A stretch of DNA of 64,000 nucleotides, from positions 1 to 64,000 of the forward strand of contig CAIXMB010000094.1 of the NCBI GenBank assembly GCA_903920435.1, written 5' to 3'. The notes under the pieces were generated by a model that saw nothing but the letters and a program-made list of their open reading frames with translations, ran no database searches and was not told where the DNA came from. Positions 48,464 through 57,025 of this stretch are shown piece by piece (the stretch's first letter is position 1; the number at the start of each line of letters is the position of its first letter). Origin of the DNA: an uncultured Actinomycetes bacterium (GTDB lineage Bacteria > Actinomycetota > Actinomycetes > Actinomycetales > Microbacteriaceae). Both the position numbers and the translations under genes were made by a program.

Positions 48464-50332
48464 CTACAAGTTCACGCCAGCGGGCTTCGTGAGATCGTAG
48501 AACCGCACGCCGTCGATGGTCACCTGGTCGAAGGTGCCGATGACCCAGCCCGAGATGAGCGCGGACGAGTCGGAGCCGCCATTGGCGTGGCCGAGCCGGC
48601 CGGCGATGTACCAGTGGATCCGGCCGTCGGCGACGAGCTGCTGGAACTGCGCGAGCGTGGGTGACGGGTCGCTGCCGTTGAAGCCCCCGATGGGCATGAC
48701 CGGCAGTCCGGTGGCGAGCTGGTAACCGGCTGCCTGGTTCGACCCCATGGCCGCCGCGACCCAGGTGTACCGGGTGCCGTCGACCGCGAGCTGCTGGGCG
48801 AGGCTCGGCGAGATGATGGCGGCGTCGAGCAGGCCGCCGCCGATGGTGCCGTGCTGCAGGATCGACGGCGTGTTGCCGGGGGCGAGTGTCGCCCGCCCGC
48901 CGGTACCGGGCCCGGCCATCGGGATCGATCCCGTGTGCCCGACCGTGAGTGTCACGAGTGTGAACGCCGCTGGCCCCAGCAGCACCGCGGCAAGGGCGAC
49001 GGATGCCGCGGCCCGCCGCGCCCGCACGAGCAGCAGCACGGCTCCCGCAACGCCGAGTGCCACGACCACCCACTTCAACCAGGGCAGCCACAACGGGGAC
49101 CGGTACAGCAGCTCGAACCCCCACCCGGCCGTACCCGCGACGAGCACGGCCATGACGACGCGCGCCCAGAGCAGGCGGCGCCGCGACCAGAGCATTCCCG
49201 CGCCGATCGCGAAGGTGCCCGCGAGGGCGGGGGCGAAGGCCACCGTGTAGTACGCGTGGAAGATGCCGGCCATGAAGCTGAAGGCGAGCGCGGTCACCAC
49301 GAGCGTGCCGCCGAGCAGGAGGGTCGTGGCCCGCGCGGGCGACGTGCGCGGCAAGCGCCGCATGAGCCACAGCGTCACGCCGAGCCCGGCGAGAGCGGCG
49401 AACATGAGCCACGTGACCTGCGCGCCGAAGTCGCCGCTGAAGAGCCTATCGATTCCCGTGTAGCCCCAGTGCTGACCGACGGCGGGGTTGGTGACGCTGC
49501 CGGTCTCCTCCCCCGTGAGTCGGCCGAGGCCGTTGTAGCCGAACGTCAGCTCGAGGAAGTCGTTGGACTGCGATCCGCCGATGTACGGCCGGGCGCTCGC
49601 GGGCACGAGCTCGACGACCGCCACCCACCAGCCTGCGGAGAGGATGACCGCGCCGAGCGCGCCGAACAGGTGGCCGAAGCGCACGCGCAGGGAGCGCGGC
49701 GAGGCGTAGAGGTACACGCCTGCGAGCACGGGAAGCACGAGGAAGGCCTGCAGCTGCTTGGTGAGGAAGCCGAGGCCCACCATCGCCCCTGCCCACAGCA
49801 CCCAGCGCAGCCTGCCGCTCTCGACCCCCCGCAGGGTGAAGTACACCGCGAGCGTGAGGAGCAGCACGAGCAGGGCATCCGGGTTGTTGAAGCGGAACAT
49901 GAGCGCCGCGACGGGGGTGAGCGCGAGCGTGAGACCGGCCAGCAGAGCCGTGCCCGCCGGGAAGCGCCTGCGCACGATGAGGTAGAGCACCGCGACGGTG
50001 GCGACGCCCATGAGGGCCTCGGGCAGCAGGATGGCGAACGGCGTGAGGCCGAGCAGGCGCACGGACAGCGCCATGAGCCACAGGCTCGCGGGCGGCTTGT
50101 CGACGGTGATCGAGTTGGCGGCGTCGGAGGAGCCGTAGAAGAACGCCTCCCAGTTCTGGGAGCCGGCCTGCACTGCGGCCGAGTAGAACGAGTTGGCCCA
50201 GCCGCTCACCGAGAGATTCACGAGGTAGAGCAGGGCGGTGAGGGCGAGCAGGCCGATGAATGCCGGGCGCTCCCAGGTGAAGGCGAACCTCGTCAGCCGC
50301 GATCGCACTGACGAAAGGGGGAGCGCCGTCAC
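48464..50332 (-). CDS. GT39-family membrane glycosyltransferase (ArnT/YkcB-like)
   Basis: A 622-residue polytopic protein. The N-terminal ArnT/PMT-like region has GWANSFYSAAVQAGSQNWEA and VDKPPASLWLM, the loop characteristic of lipid-linked sugar transferases. About 11 to 13 helices follow to residue about 480. The C-terminal soluble part (GGFNGSDPSPTLAQFQQL, ISGWVIGTFDQVTIDGVRFY) faces the outside and matches the YkcB-type C-terminal domain. The GTG start overlaps the GT2 stop as GTGA. Together they resemble YkcC-YkcB: one makes a lipid-linked sugar, the other transfers it to a surface acceptor. Confidence 0.87.
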   Translation of the reverse strand: MTALPLSSVRSRLTRFAFTWERPAFIGLLALTALLYLVNLSVSGWANSFYSAAVQAGSQNWEAFFYGSSDAANSITVDKPPASLWLMALSVRLLGLTPFAILLPEALMGVATVAVLYLIVRRRFPAGTALLAGLTLALTPVAALMFRFNNPDALLVLLLTLAVYFTLRGVESGRLRWVLWAGAMVGLGFLTKQLQAFLVLPVLAGVYLYASPRSLRVRFGHLFGALGAVILSAGWWVAVVELVPASARPYIGGSQSNDFLELTFGYNGLGRLTGEETGSVTNPAVGQHWGYTGIDRLFSGDFGAQVTWLMFAALAGLGVTLWLMRRLPRTSPARATTLLLGGTLVVTALAFSFMAGIFHAYYTVAFAPALAGTFAIGAGMLWSRRRLLWARVVMAVLVAGTAGWGFELLYRSPLWLPWLKWVVVALGVAGAVLLLVRARRAAASVALAAVLLGPAAFTLVTLTVGHTGSIPMAGPGTGGRATLAPGNTPSILQHGTIGGGLLDAAIISPSLAQQLAVDGTRYTWVAAAMGSNQAAGYQLATGLPVMPIGGFNGSDPSPTLAQFQQLVADGRIHWYIAGRLGHANGGSDSSALISGWVIGTFDQVTIDGVRFYDLTKPAGVNL

Positions 50333-51573
50333 GAGCTCAGCACCCGGTCGCGCGAGGTGACGACGCGGCTCGCCGTCACGGCAGGCGCGTGCGTCGCTCT
50401 GGTGCGGAACACCCACAGGCGCAGCGCGAGGAAGCGCATGACCGTCGCGGCGAGGTTCGCCGCGGTGAGGATCACGAGCTCGTGGTGCGGCCCCGCGGCG
50501 GGCAGGTAGTGGTGCAGTACCGCGAGCGATCCGGCGGTCATGCCCCAGGCCACGCCGAACACGACGAGCCCCTGCACGTGGTGCCGCAGCGCGCCCTGCG
50601 GCCCGCGCACACGGAACGTGAACCGGCGATTCGCCCACGTGTTGGCGATGGCGGTGATGAGCAGCGCGATGAAGTTGGCGAGCTGCTCGGCGACCACGAA
50701 CTGCAGCGCGAAGTACAGGGCGGCGTAGGCGAGGGTCGAGATGCCACCGATGACCCCGAACCGGATGACCTGGCCGAAGAAGCTCGGTGGTCGAGCGGGG
50801 GCGAAGGGCTGCCTGCCGAGCTCGGCGTACACCTCCTCGAGCGGGATCCGCCCCGTGAGGATCGACCTCGCGACCCGAACCAGCCCGCGCAGGTCGGCGG
50901 TGGCCGTCGCGACGATGTCGACGCTCGAGTTCTCGTCGTCGATCCAGTCGACGGGCACCTCGTGGATGCGCAGGCCGGCGCGCTCGCCGATGATGAGCAG
51001 CTCGGTGTCGAAGAACCAGCCGGTGTCCTCCACGAGCGGGAGCACCCGCTGGGCGACATCCCTGCGCATGGCCTTGAAGCCGCACTGGGCGTCGGTGAAC
51101 GTCACGCCCATCGCGCGGCGCAGGATCAGGTTGTAGCTGCGCGAGACGAACTCGCGCTTGGCACCCCTGACCACGCGCGAGCCGCGCCCGAGGCGGGTGC
51201 CGATCGCGATGTCGGAGTGGCCGGAGAGCAGCGGCGCGACGAGCGGGGGCAGCGCCCGGAGGTCGGTGGAGAGGTCGACGTCCACATACGCCACGACCTC
51301 GGCGGTCGACTCGAGCCAGGCTAGCTTGAGGGCTCGTCCGCGGCCCTTCTCGACGAGGCTGAGCACCGTCACCTCGGGCAGCTCGGCGGCGAGGCGCGCG
51401 GCGATGAGCGCGGTGTCATCCGTGCTCGCATTGTCGGCGATGGTGATGCGCCACGGCTCGTCGAACTGCTCGCCGAGCGTGGCGTGCAGCACACGCACGC
51501 TGCTCTCGAGCGATTCCTGCTCGTTGTAGACGGGGACGACGACGTCGAGGCTCAGGCGCTCGGAACTTCTCAC
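50329..51573 (-). CDS. GT2 glycosyltransferase fused to GtrA-like domain
   Basis: A 414-residue protein. Residues 1-240 are a GT2 polyprenyl-phosphate glycosyltransferase (VVVPVYNEQESLE, nucleotide Asp in IADNASTDDTA, DVDLSTDL, QCGFKAMRRD). Residues about 265-390 are a GtrA-like four-helix membrane domain (RFGVIGGISTLAYAALYFAL, NTWANRRFTFR). Such proteins load sugar on undecaprenyl phosphate and the GtrA part is thought to help flip it. It overlaps the GT39 gene by 4 bases. Confidence 0.9.
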   Translation of the reverse strand: MRSSERLSLDVVVPVYNEQESLESSVRVLHATLGEQFDEPWRITIADNASTDDTALIAARLAAELPEVTVLSLVEKGRGRALKLAWLESTAEVVAYVDVDLSTDLRALPPLVAPLLSGHSDIAIGTRLGRGSRVVRGAKREFVSRSYNLILRRAMGVTFTDAQCGFKAMRRDVAQRVLPLVEDTGWFFDTELLIIGERAGLRIHEVPVDWIDDENSSVDIVATATADLRGLVRVARSILTGRIPLEEVYAELGRQPFAPARPPSFFGQVIRFGVIGGISTLAYAALYFALQFVVAEQLANFIALLITAIANTWANRRFTFRVRGPQGALRHHVQGLVVFGVAWGMTAGSLAVLHHYLPAAGPHHELVILTAANLAATVMRFLALRLWVFRTRATHAPAVTASRVVTSRDRVLSS

Positions 51574-51635
51574 TCCGCTGACTGTGGACCTGCTGTCTGG
51601 ACCTCAGCCGCTACCGCGCTGGGAGTTTTCTGAAG

Positions 51636-52787
51636 CTAGACCCGGTCGAGTGCGCCGAGCAGGTCGGCGGTGAGGTCGGCCACGTCCTCGATGCCCACCG
51701 ACAGGCGCACGACGTTCTCCGGAACCTCGAGGTCGGTGCCGCGCACCGAGGCGTGGGTCATCTCCGAGGGGTAGCAGACGAGCGACTCCACGCCGCCCAG
51801 CGACTCCGCGAGCTGGAACAGCTCCATCGACTCCGCGAGCTTCTTCGCGGGGCCGACGCCGCCCTTGACCGCCACCGAGATCATGCCGCCGAACGCCTTC
51901 ATCTGCCGGGCCGCGATGTCGTGGCCGGGGTGGTCGGGCAGGCCCGGGTAGTACACGGCGTCGAGCTTGGGGTGGCCGACGAGCGCCTCGGCGATCGACT
52001 GCGCGTTCGACGAGTGCCGGTCGAGTCGCACGGCGAGCGTCTTGATGCCGCGCACGGTGAGCCAGGCGTCCATGGCGCCCGACACCGCGCCCACGCCGAA
52101 CTGGAGGAAGCCCACCTTCTCGGCGAGTTCGTCGCTGTTCACGATGACCGCCCCGCCCAGGACGTCGGAATGGCCGCCGAGGTACTTCGTCGTCGAGTGC
52201 ACGACGACGTCGGCACCGAGCGAGAGCGGCTGCTGCAGGTACGGCGACGCGAAGGTGTTGTCGACGACGACGAGGATGCCCGTCTCCTTCGCGATGCTCA
52301 CGAGCGCGGCGATGTCGCTGATCTTCATGAGCGGGTTGCTCGGGGTCTCGATCCACAGCACCTTGGTCGCGTCCGGGCGGATTGCGGCACGCACCGCGTC
52401 GAGGTCGCTCATGTTCACCGTCGAGAGCGAGACGCCCCACGGGATGAACACGCGGCTCACGAGCCGGTGGGTGCCGCCGTAGACGTCGTTGCCCATGACG
52501 ATGTGGTCGCCCGGCTTCAGCACCGCACGCAGCAGGGCGTCCTCGGCGGCCAGACCCGAGGCGAAGCTGAACGCCTTGACACCGCCCTCGAGCGAGGCGA
52601 GCAGTTCCTGCAGCGAGTCGCGAGTGGGGTTGCCGCCGCGGTTGTACTCGTAGCCGCCGCGGAACCCGCCCACGCCGTCCTGCACGAAGGTCGACGTGAA
52701 GTACACGGGCGGGACGACCGCTCCGGTGCTCGGGTCGAAGTCCTGCCCGGCGTGGATGGCGCGGGTGGGGAAGGCGAAGTCAGACAC
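51636..52787 (-). CDS. metB: Cystathionine gamma-synthase / gamma-lyase
   Basis: A 383-residue PLP enzyme of the Cys/Met metabolism family. FPTRAIHAGQDFDPSTGAVV opens the protein, YEYNRGGNPTRD binds the cofactor phosphate, and HSTTKYLGGHSD contains the PLP Lys. Whether it makes cystathionine (MetB) or cleaves it (reverse route) cannot be told from sequence. Its place directly behind cbs favours a transsulfuration role in either direction. Confidence 0.9.
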   Translation of the reverse strand: MSDFAFPTRAIHAGQDFDPSTGAVVPPVYFTSTFVQDGVGGFRGGYEYNRGGNPTRDSLQELLASLEGGVKAFSFASGLAAEDALLRAVLKPGDHIVMGNDVYGGTHRLVSRVFIPWGVSLSTVNMSDLDAVRAAIRPDATKVLWIETPSNPLMKISDIAALVSIAKETGILVVVDNTFASPYLQQPLSLGADVVVHSTTKYLGGHSDVLGGAVIVNSDELAEKVGFLQFGVGAVSGAMDAWLTVRGIKTLAVRLDRHSSNAQSIAEALVGHPKLDAVYYPGLPDHPGHDIAARQMKAFGGMISVAVKGGVGPAKKLAESMELFQLAESLGGVESLVCYPSEMTHASVRGTDLEVPENVVRLSVGIEDVADLTADLLGALDRV

Positions 52788-52809
52788 AGTGGTCGCGTTT
52801 CTGTAGGAG

Positions 52810-54174
52810 TTACTCGGAGAGGAAGGTCAGGAGGTCGTGGCGCGTGAGCACGGCCGCGGGCTTGCCGTCGTTGGTGACGAGCAGGGCATCCGTGGTCGCC
52901 AGCGCAGCCTTCGCGGCGGAGACAGACTCGTGCACACCGATCAAACCGAGCGGCTTGCCGACGAATTCCCGCAGGGCGTCGGTCATCGCCGCGTCGCCCG
53001 AGAACACCGACTCGAGCAGCGAGCGCTCGTCGATCGCGCCGATGACCTCGCCCATCACGACGGGCGGCTCCGCCGTGAGCACGGGCATCTGCGACACCTC
53101 GTACTTGGCCATGATCTCGATCGCATCGCGCACCGTGTCCGTCGGGTGCACGTGCACCAGGTCGGGCAGCTCGCCCGTCTTCGTCTTGATGACGTCGCCG
53201 ACCGTGCGCTCCTCGGCGTCGGAGAGGAAGCCGTAACTGCGCATCCACTTGTCGTTGAAGACCTTGCCCAGGTAGCCGCGCCCGCCGTCCGGCAGGAGGA
53301 TCACCATGACGTCGTCCTTGCCGAGCGCTGCCGCGGCCTTGAGCCCGGATGCCACGGCCAGCCCGCTCGAGCCGCCGACGAGCAGCCCCTCCTCGCGCGC
53401 CAGCCGCCGGGTGAACTCGAACGATTCCGCATCGCTCGACGCGATGATCTCGTCGACGACCGACGGGTCGTAGGCGGTCGGCCAGAAGTCCTCGCCGACA
53501 CCCTCGACGAGGTAGGGGCGACCGGTGCCGCCGGAGTAGACGGAGCCCTCGGGGTCGGCGCCGATGACGACGACCTTGCCGTCGGAGACCTCCTTGAGGT
53601 ACTTGCCGACGCCGCTGATCGTGCCGCCCGTGCCCACGCCCGCCACGAAATGGGTGATCTTGCCCTCGGTGTCGGCCCAGATCTCGGGGCCGGTGGTCTC
53701 GTAGTGGCTGAGCGGGCCGTTCGGGTTGGAGTACTGGTTCGGCTTGAACGCGCCCGGGATCTCCCTGGCGAGGCGGTCGGAGACCGAGTAGTACGACTCG
53801 GGGCTCGACGGCTCGACGGCGGTGGGAGTCACGACGATCTCGGCGCCGTACGCGAGCAGCACGTTGCGCTTGTCCTCGCCGACCTTGTCGGGAAGCACGA
53901 ACACGCAGCGGTAGCCGCGCTGCTGGGCGACGAGCGCCAGGCCGATGCCGGTGTTGCCGCTCGTGGGCTCCACGATCGTGCCGCCCGGCTTCAGGAGTCC
54001 CTTGGCCTCCGCGTCGTCGATGATGCGGGTGGCGATGCGGTCTTTCGACGAGCCGCCCGGATTCAGGTACTCGACCTTGACGAGCACCGTCGCGGCGATC
54101 CCCTCCGTGACTCGATTGAGGCGAACCAGTGGCGTGTTGCCGACGAGGTCGATGACGGAGTTCGCGTACTTCAT
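52810..54174 (-). CDS. cbs: Cystathionine beta-synthase
   Basis: A 454-residue enzyme that condenses serine and homocysteine to cystathionine. The PLP fold (1-320) shows NPGGSSKDRIA with the PLP Lys, EPTSGNTGIGLA and VAGVGTGGTISGVGKYL. The C-terminal region (about 335-454) holds two CBS domains (VRDAIEIMAKYEVSQMPVL; PAAVLTRHDLL). It lacks the N-terminal heme domain of animal enzymes. It is the first gene of the cbs-metB pair. Confidence 0.93.
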   Translation of the reverse strand: MKYANSVIDLVGNTPLVRLNRVTEGIAATVLVKVEYLNPGGSSKDRIATRIIDDAEAKGLLKPGGTIVEPTSGNTGIGLALVAQQRGYRCVFVLPDKVGEDKRNVLLAYGAEIVVTPTAVEPSSPESYYSVSDRLAREIPGAFKPNQYSNPNGPLSHYETTGPEIWADTEGKITHFVAGVGTGGTISGVGKYLKEVSDGKVVVIGADPEGSVYSGGTGRPYLVEGVGEDFWPTAYDPSVVDEIIASSDAESFEFTRRLAREEGLLVGGSSGLAVASGLKAAAALGKDDVMVILLPDGGRGYLGKVFNDKWMRSYGFLSDAEERTVGDVIKTKTGELPDLVHVHPTDTVRDAIEIMAKYEVSQMPVLTAEPPVVMGEVIGAIDERSLLESVFSGDAAMTDALREFVGKPLGLIGVHESVSAAKAALATTDALLVTNDGKPAAVLTRHDLLTFLSE

Positions 54175-54271
54175 GGTCCCGCAAATCTACCAGCGGGTCT
54201 CACATGTGTTTCAGAGCAACTACCAGCCATGATTGAAGCGACAACCTTCTTCTGAGCCGACAGGAATTGCC

Positions 54272-54940
54272 GTGCCCGATCCCGCCAAGCCCACCGTCAA
54301 GCAGCAGCGCGATGCCCGGAGGGCGGAGAAGGTCGCGGCCATGCAGAAGCAGATGGCCACCCAGAAGCGCAATCAGCGCATCGGCCTCATCGGCGGGATC
54401 GTCGGCGGCGTGCTCGTGCTCGCCCTCATCGTCACGTTCGTCATCGTGAGCGCCACCCCCAAGGTCGACCCGAGCTCGATCACGATCGACGGCATCAAGA
54501 CGTTCGGCACGCTCTCCGCGACCCACGTCGACGGCACCGTCGACTACGAGGCCGACTACGGCATGAACCCTCCGGCGGGCGGCAACCACAACGCTGTGTG
54601 GCTCAACTGCGGCGTGTACGACCAGCCCCAGGAGAACGAGCACGCCGTGCACGCGCTCGAGCACGGTGCCGTGTGGATCACCTACGACCCCGACGCCCTC
54701 ACCGCCGACCAGCTGGCCTCGCTGCGCAACAAGACGCCGAGCACCTACGCGATCCTCTCCCCGTACCCGGGGCTGCCCGCGCCCGTCGTGATCTCCGCCT
54801 GGTCGGCGCAGGTGCAGCTCGACGGCGTCGACGACCCGCGACTCGACGAGTTCATCAAGAAGTACCGGCTGTCGCAGGACGCCCCGGAGCCCGGCGCCGC
54901 CTGCACCGGCGCACTCGATGGCCCCGGCAAGCTCTCCTGA
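54272..54940 (+). CDS. DUF3105 membrane-anchored protein
   Basis: A 222-residue protein with a charged, coiled N-terminus (1-35), one membrane helix (about 37-60) and an external DUF3105 domain with NPPAGGNHNAVWLNCGVYDQ, HALEHGAVWITY and the final conserved cysteine. The function is unknown. I prefer the GTG at 54272, which has AGGA 6 bases upstream, over a TTG at 54233. The last 23 bases overlap the DUF305 gene, so the two are coupled. Confidence 0.83.
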   Translation: MPDPAKPTVKQQRDARRAEKVAAMQKQMATQKRNQRIGLIGGIVGGVLVLALIVTFVIVSATPKVDPSSITIDGIKTFGTLSATHVDGTVDYEADYGMNPPAGGNHNAVWLNCGVYDQPQENEHAVHALEHGAVWITYDPDALTADQLASLRNKTPSTYAILSPYPGLPAPVVISAWSAQVQLDGVDDPRLDEFIKKYRLSQDAPEPGAACTGALDGPGKLS

Positions 54941-55595
54941 GTCGGCCCCGGACCCGGGGCGCCGGGTTCGGCTCGCCATCGCCGCAGTGCTCACGGCACT
55001 GCTGCTGGTCGCGGCATCCCTCGTCATCGGCCGCCTGAGCGCGCCGCAGCAGAGCACGCCCACCGACACGAGCGCCGAGGCCGGCTTCGCGCGCGACATG
55101 CAGGTGCACCACGCGCAGGCAGTCGAGATGTCACTGACGGTGCGCGATCTCACGACCGACCCCGAGGTGCGCCTCCTGGCCTACGACATCGCGACCTCGC
55201 AGTCGCAGCAGTCGGGTCAGATGTTCGGCTGGCTCAACCTCTGGGGGCTGTCGCAGACCGCGTCGCAGCCCGCGATGACGTGGATGACGCTCCCCGCGCT
55301 CGACGGCGGCGGGCACGAGATGGAGATGGGCACGGGCACGGATGCCCCGCCCGCCACGATGCCCGGCTACGCCACCCCCGAGCAGCTCGCGCAGCTCAGG
55401 GCCGCGACGGGCGTCGAGGCCGAGAAGATCTTCCTCACGCTCATGATCGCCCACCACAAGGGTGGCGTCGAGATGGCGGAGGCCGTGATCGCACGCTCGA
55501 CGAACTCCGTGGTCGTCGCGCTCGCGACGAGCATGGCGCAGGCGCAGACGAGCGAGATCGGCGTCATGGAGGACATGCTCGCAGCGCGTTCCTAG
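54918..55595 (+). CDS. DUF305 ferritin-like exported protein
   Basis: A 225-residue protein with one N-terminal helix (about 18-42) and an external four-helix DUF305 domain. Metal-binding-type His/Met motifs are visible: MQVHHAQAVEMS and MIAHHKGGVEMAEAVIA, plus Met/His-rich GHEMEMGTG. Copper or other metal handling has been proposed for relatives; here it remains inference. It overlaps DUF3105 and ends tail to tail with the channel gene in a shared CTAG. Confidence 0.85.
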   Translation: MAPASSPESAPDPGRRVRLAIAAVLTALLLVAASLVIGRLSAPQQSTPTDTSAEAGFARDMQVHHAQAVEMSLTVRDLTTDPEVRLLAYDIATSQSQQSGQMFGWLNLWGLSQTASQPAMTWMTLPALDGGGHEMEMGTGTDAPPATMPGYATPEQLAQLRAATGVEAEKIFLTLMIAHHKGGVEMAEAVIARSTNSVVVALATSMAQAQTSEIGVMEDMLAARS

Positions 55596-57025
55596 GCGAT
55601 GAGGCGAGACCCGGGCGGCACGTCGACCCCGGCGGCGGAGAGCGCGGAGTACGCGAGCGTGCGGCGGTTGTCGATCTCCTGGCCGATGTCGCGCGCGAGC
55701 TTGGGCCGTGACTTCACGAGCCCGTCGAGCACGCCCACCGGGATGAACAGCACGGCGAGGTCGGTGGTCGCCGTGACCCGGGCGGAGACGCCCTGCCGGG
55801 TGAGCGCCGTCAGCCCCACCACGTCGTCGCGGTCGAGGGTGGCGAACCGCACCTCGGCGCCCGCCTCGATGGGCGTCGCGATCTGGGCGGTGCCCTCCAC
55901 GATGTAGCGCATGCCGTCGGGGACGGTGAGCGGGTGCTGCACGACCTCGCCCTCGCCCCACCGCTCGAGCCGCGCCTGGGGTGCGACGACGAGCACGTCC
56001 TCCGGCGTGAGGTAGAGCGCGGGAGCCATGCGCCGCACCGCGGCCTCCACGTTAGCGGGGGTGTTGTAGTTGTCGGTGAGGTCGCCGTCGAGGTGCAGGT
56101 CGGCGCGACGCGCGGCGTACCAGAGGCGCGTGCGGAAGGCCTTGATCGAGCTGGCGTTGTCCGCGGGGCTCGTGATGGGGATCTCGACCTCGTACTTCGC
56201 CTTGGGCATCGGGGTGATGGTCGCGGGCTCGCCCGGCACCGCGGCCGGCAGGTCGGCGGCGACGCGCATGCACACGTCGATGACCTGCTGCGGCGCGTCG
56301 TCCGTCGCGAACTTCACGACGATGTCGAGTTCGAACGGCGAGGGCTTGCGGCTCAGGTTGAGGAACGCCGAACTCGCGAGCGACGCCGTGGGCATGACCA
56401 GCACTCCCCGCGCGGTCTTGATGTGCACGGCTCGCCAGTTGACCTCGACGATGCGGCCCCGGGTGCCGTTCACCTCGAGCCAGTCGCCGAGCTGGAAGGG
56501 CTGCTCGAAGAGCAGCAGCAGGCCCGTCACGATCGAGCCCACGGCGTTCTGCAACGAGAGGCCGATGACGATCGAGCCCACGCCCAGGGCGGCGAAGAGC
56601 CCGCCGACATCGGCGTTCCAGACCGCGGAGAACAGCACGGCGAGGCACACGATGATGAGGATGATCCGCACGATGTCGACGAAGATCGACGGGATCTTGC
56701 TGCGCCAGGTGCCCTCCTTCGCGGTCACGAAGAGCGCGAAGTTGAGGGTGTTGAGCAGCACGAGGATGACCAGGAAGCCGAAGAGCGTCGCCACGACGCG
56801 CGTCCAAGTGAGCTCGATGTTCACGTACTGCGCCTGGCTCATGAGCAGCAGGAGCGCACCCACGGGCGCGACGTAGTTGCGCAGCAGCACGACGATGCGG
56901 GAGGCCCTGCTCCCCCGCCGCTCGAGCATGCTCTGCACCTCGGTGAGCACGAGCAGCACGACGGGCAGTCCGATGACGACCCCGACTGCGGGCCAGAACC
57001 AGGGCTGCGACCAGAAGGCGGTCAC
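55592..57025 (-). CDS. MscS-family channel with C-terminal cyclic-nucleotide-binding-like domain
   Basis: A 477-residue membrane channel. Four to five hydrophobic helices lead to the pore helix and beta domain (GGLFAALGVGSIVIGLSLQN, EQPFQLGDWLEVNG, about 140-230). An alpha/beta MscS C-domain follows (about 230-345), then a cupin-like CNBD (about 350-460). The layout equals that of bacterial cyclic-nucleotide-gated MscS-like (bCNG) channels. In the phosphate-binding cassette region (DDVVGLTAL...SARVTATTD) the usual Gly-Glu pair is absent while an Arg is retained. The GTG start overlaps the receptor gene stop as GTGA. Confidence 0.87.
   Translation of the reverse strand: MTAFWSQPWFWPAVGVVIGLPVVLLVLTEVQSMLERRGSRASRIVVLLRNYVAPVGALLLLMSQAQYVNIELTWTRVVATLFGFLVILVLLNTLNFALFVTAKEGTWRSKIPSIFVDIVRIILIIVCLAVLFSAVWNADVGGLFAALGVGSIVIGLSLQNAVGSIVTGLLLLFEQPFQLGDWLEVNGTRGRIVEVNWRAVHIKTARGVLVMPTASLASSAFLNLSRKPSPFELDIVVKFATDDAPQQVIDVCMRVAADLPAAVPGEPATITPMPKAKYEVEIPITSPADNASSIKAFRTRLWYAARRADLHLDGDLTDNYNTPANVEAAVRRMAPALYLTPEDVLVVAPQARLERWGEGEVVQHPLTVPDGMRYIVEGTAQIATPIEAGAEVRFATLDRDDVVGLTALTRQGVSARVTATTDLAVLFIPVGVLDGLVKSRPKLARDIGQEIDNRRTLAYSALSAAGVDVPPGSRLIA

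Noticed and set aside
46019-48664. 881-codon plus-strand open frame over the LacI and APC genes
   Set aside because: Composition is typical of an antisense shadow (His/Arg/Asp-rich), while the minus strand encodes intact families.
47142-51085. Upstream extension of the GT39 frame to 51085
   Set aside because: Residues before the GTG at 50332 do not match the family and lie inside the GT2 gene. The GTGA overlap gives a natural start.
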